This document shows, in pieces, positions 4,857-5,031 of a stretch of 5,031 nt of DNA (positions are counted from its first letter, which is position 1; every line of letters begins with the position of its first letter). The notes under the pieces were generated by a model. The model searched no databases. It was not told where the DNA came from and saw only the letters and a program-made list of their open reading frames with translations. Source of the DNA: an uncultured Fretibacterium sp. (GTDB lineage: Bacteria; Synergistota; Synergistia; Synergistales; Aminobacteriaceae); contig CAJPSE010000137.1 in the NCBI GenBank assembly GCA_905373185.1, forward strand, positions 1 to 5,031. Direction: 5' to 3'. A program made the translations under genes and the position numbers.

Positions 4857-5031
4857 TTCAGGCCCCCCTCGATATTACGCTTCCAGTAGTCCGCCGCGGC
4901 GTTGACCCCGGCGGTCACGGCGGAGGAGGTGATGGTGGCGCCGGAGATCGCCTGAATTTCATCGGGCGCGGAGGGCGTCTGCTTGACCACGTTCAAAGGC
5001 AGCCGTTCCCTGTTCTCGAACTGACCGGAGA
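4853..5031 (-). CDS. rnfG: Rnf electron transport complex subunit G, C-terminal part (5' end outside window)
   Basis: This is the last 58 or so codons of RnfG, the FMN-binding subunit that carries a covalently attached flavin outside the membrane domain. The visible protein reads through NVVKQTPSAPDEIQAISGAT, then ITSSAVTAGVNAAADYWK, and ends EGGLK. SGAT is the flavinylation motif recognised by the flavin transferase ApbE; its Thr (codon 4934-4936) is the expected attachment residue. The Asp usually found three residues before the motif Ser is Gln here. The frame was fixed by this motif and by the stop at 4853-4855, which overlaps the rnfE ATG as ATGA. Together with E, A and B downstream it fits the usual C-D-G-E-A-B order, so rnfC and rnfD should lie just beyond the right edge. 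Confidence 0.93.
   Translation of the reverse strand, partial: SGQFENRERLPLNVVKQTPSAPDEIQAISGATITSSAVTAGVNAAADYWKRNIEGGLK

Overview
The window looks like chromosomal DNA of a GC-rich anaerobic bacterium. All the intact genes are strongly GC-biased at third codon positions, and the right half is an Rnf ferredoxin:NAD+ oxidoreductase operon in the gene order usual for anaerobes (G-E-A-B at its 3' end). A member of the Synergistota or a GC-rich Firmicutes-like anaerobe would fit, but the sequence alone does not settle the phylum.

Left block (1-1773, plus strand): the 3' end of smc, encoding the last part of the C-terminal coiled coil and the C-terminal ATPase half-head. It is followed after 12 bases by a complete TrmN6/YfiC-type adenine-N6 methyltransferase gene. 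The two are probably co-transcribed.

Middle block (1774-2730): about 950 bases with no intact gene and visibly lower GC. It is a small pile-up of mobile-element debris and structured repeats. In order it holds a MITE-like element (1773-2001) with about 21-base imperfect terminal inverted repeats and a long internal hairpin; a perfect 37-base tandem duplication; a 9-bp stem-loop; two identical 22-base terminator-like hairpin repeats; a third copy of the MITE terminal motif; a GCAA-loop hairpin; a decayed IS630-family transposase N-terminus with an in-frame TAG and probably a frameshift; and a perfect 17-bp hairpin that probably ends one or both flanking operons.

Right block (2731-5031, minus strand): rnfG (3' part only), rnfE, rnfA and rnfB. 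The first three are joined by ATGA/TGATG stop-start overlaps and rnfB follows after 18 bases. The products form the membrane part of Rnf: the flavinylated RnfG, the paired membrane subunits RnfE and RnfA, and the multi-cluster ferredoxin-like RnfB. Together they couple electron flow between ferredoxin and NAD+ to an ion gradient.

The two operons converge on the middle block. I see no new enzymatic system here. The most informative part is the convergent intergenic region, where a non-autonomous element and an IS630-type transposase relic share similar ends.
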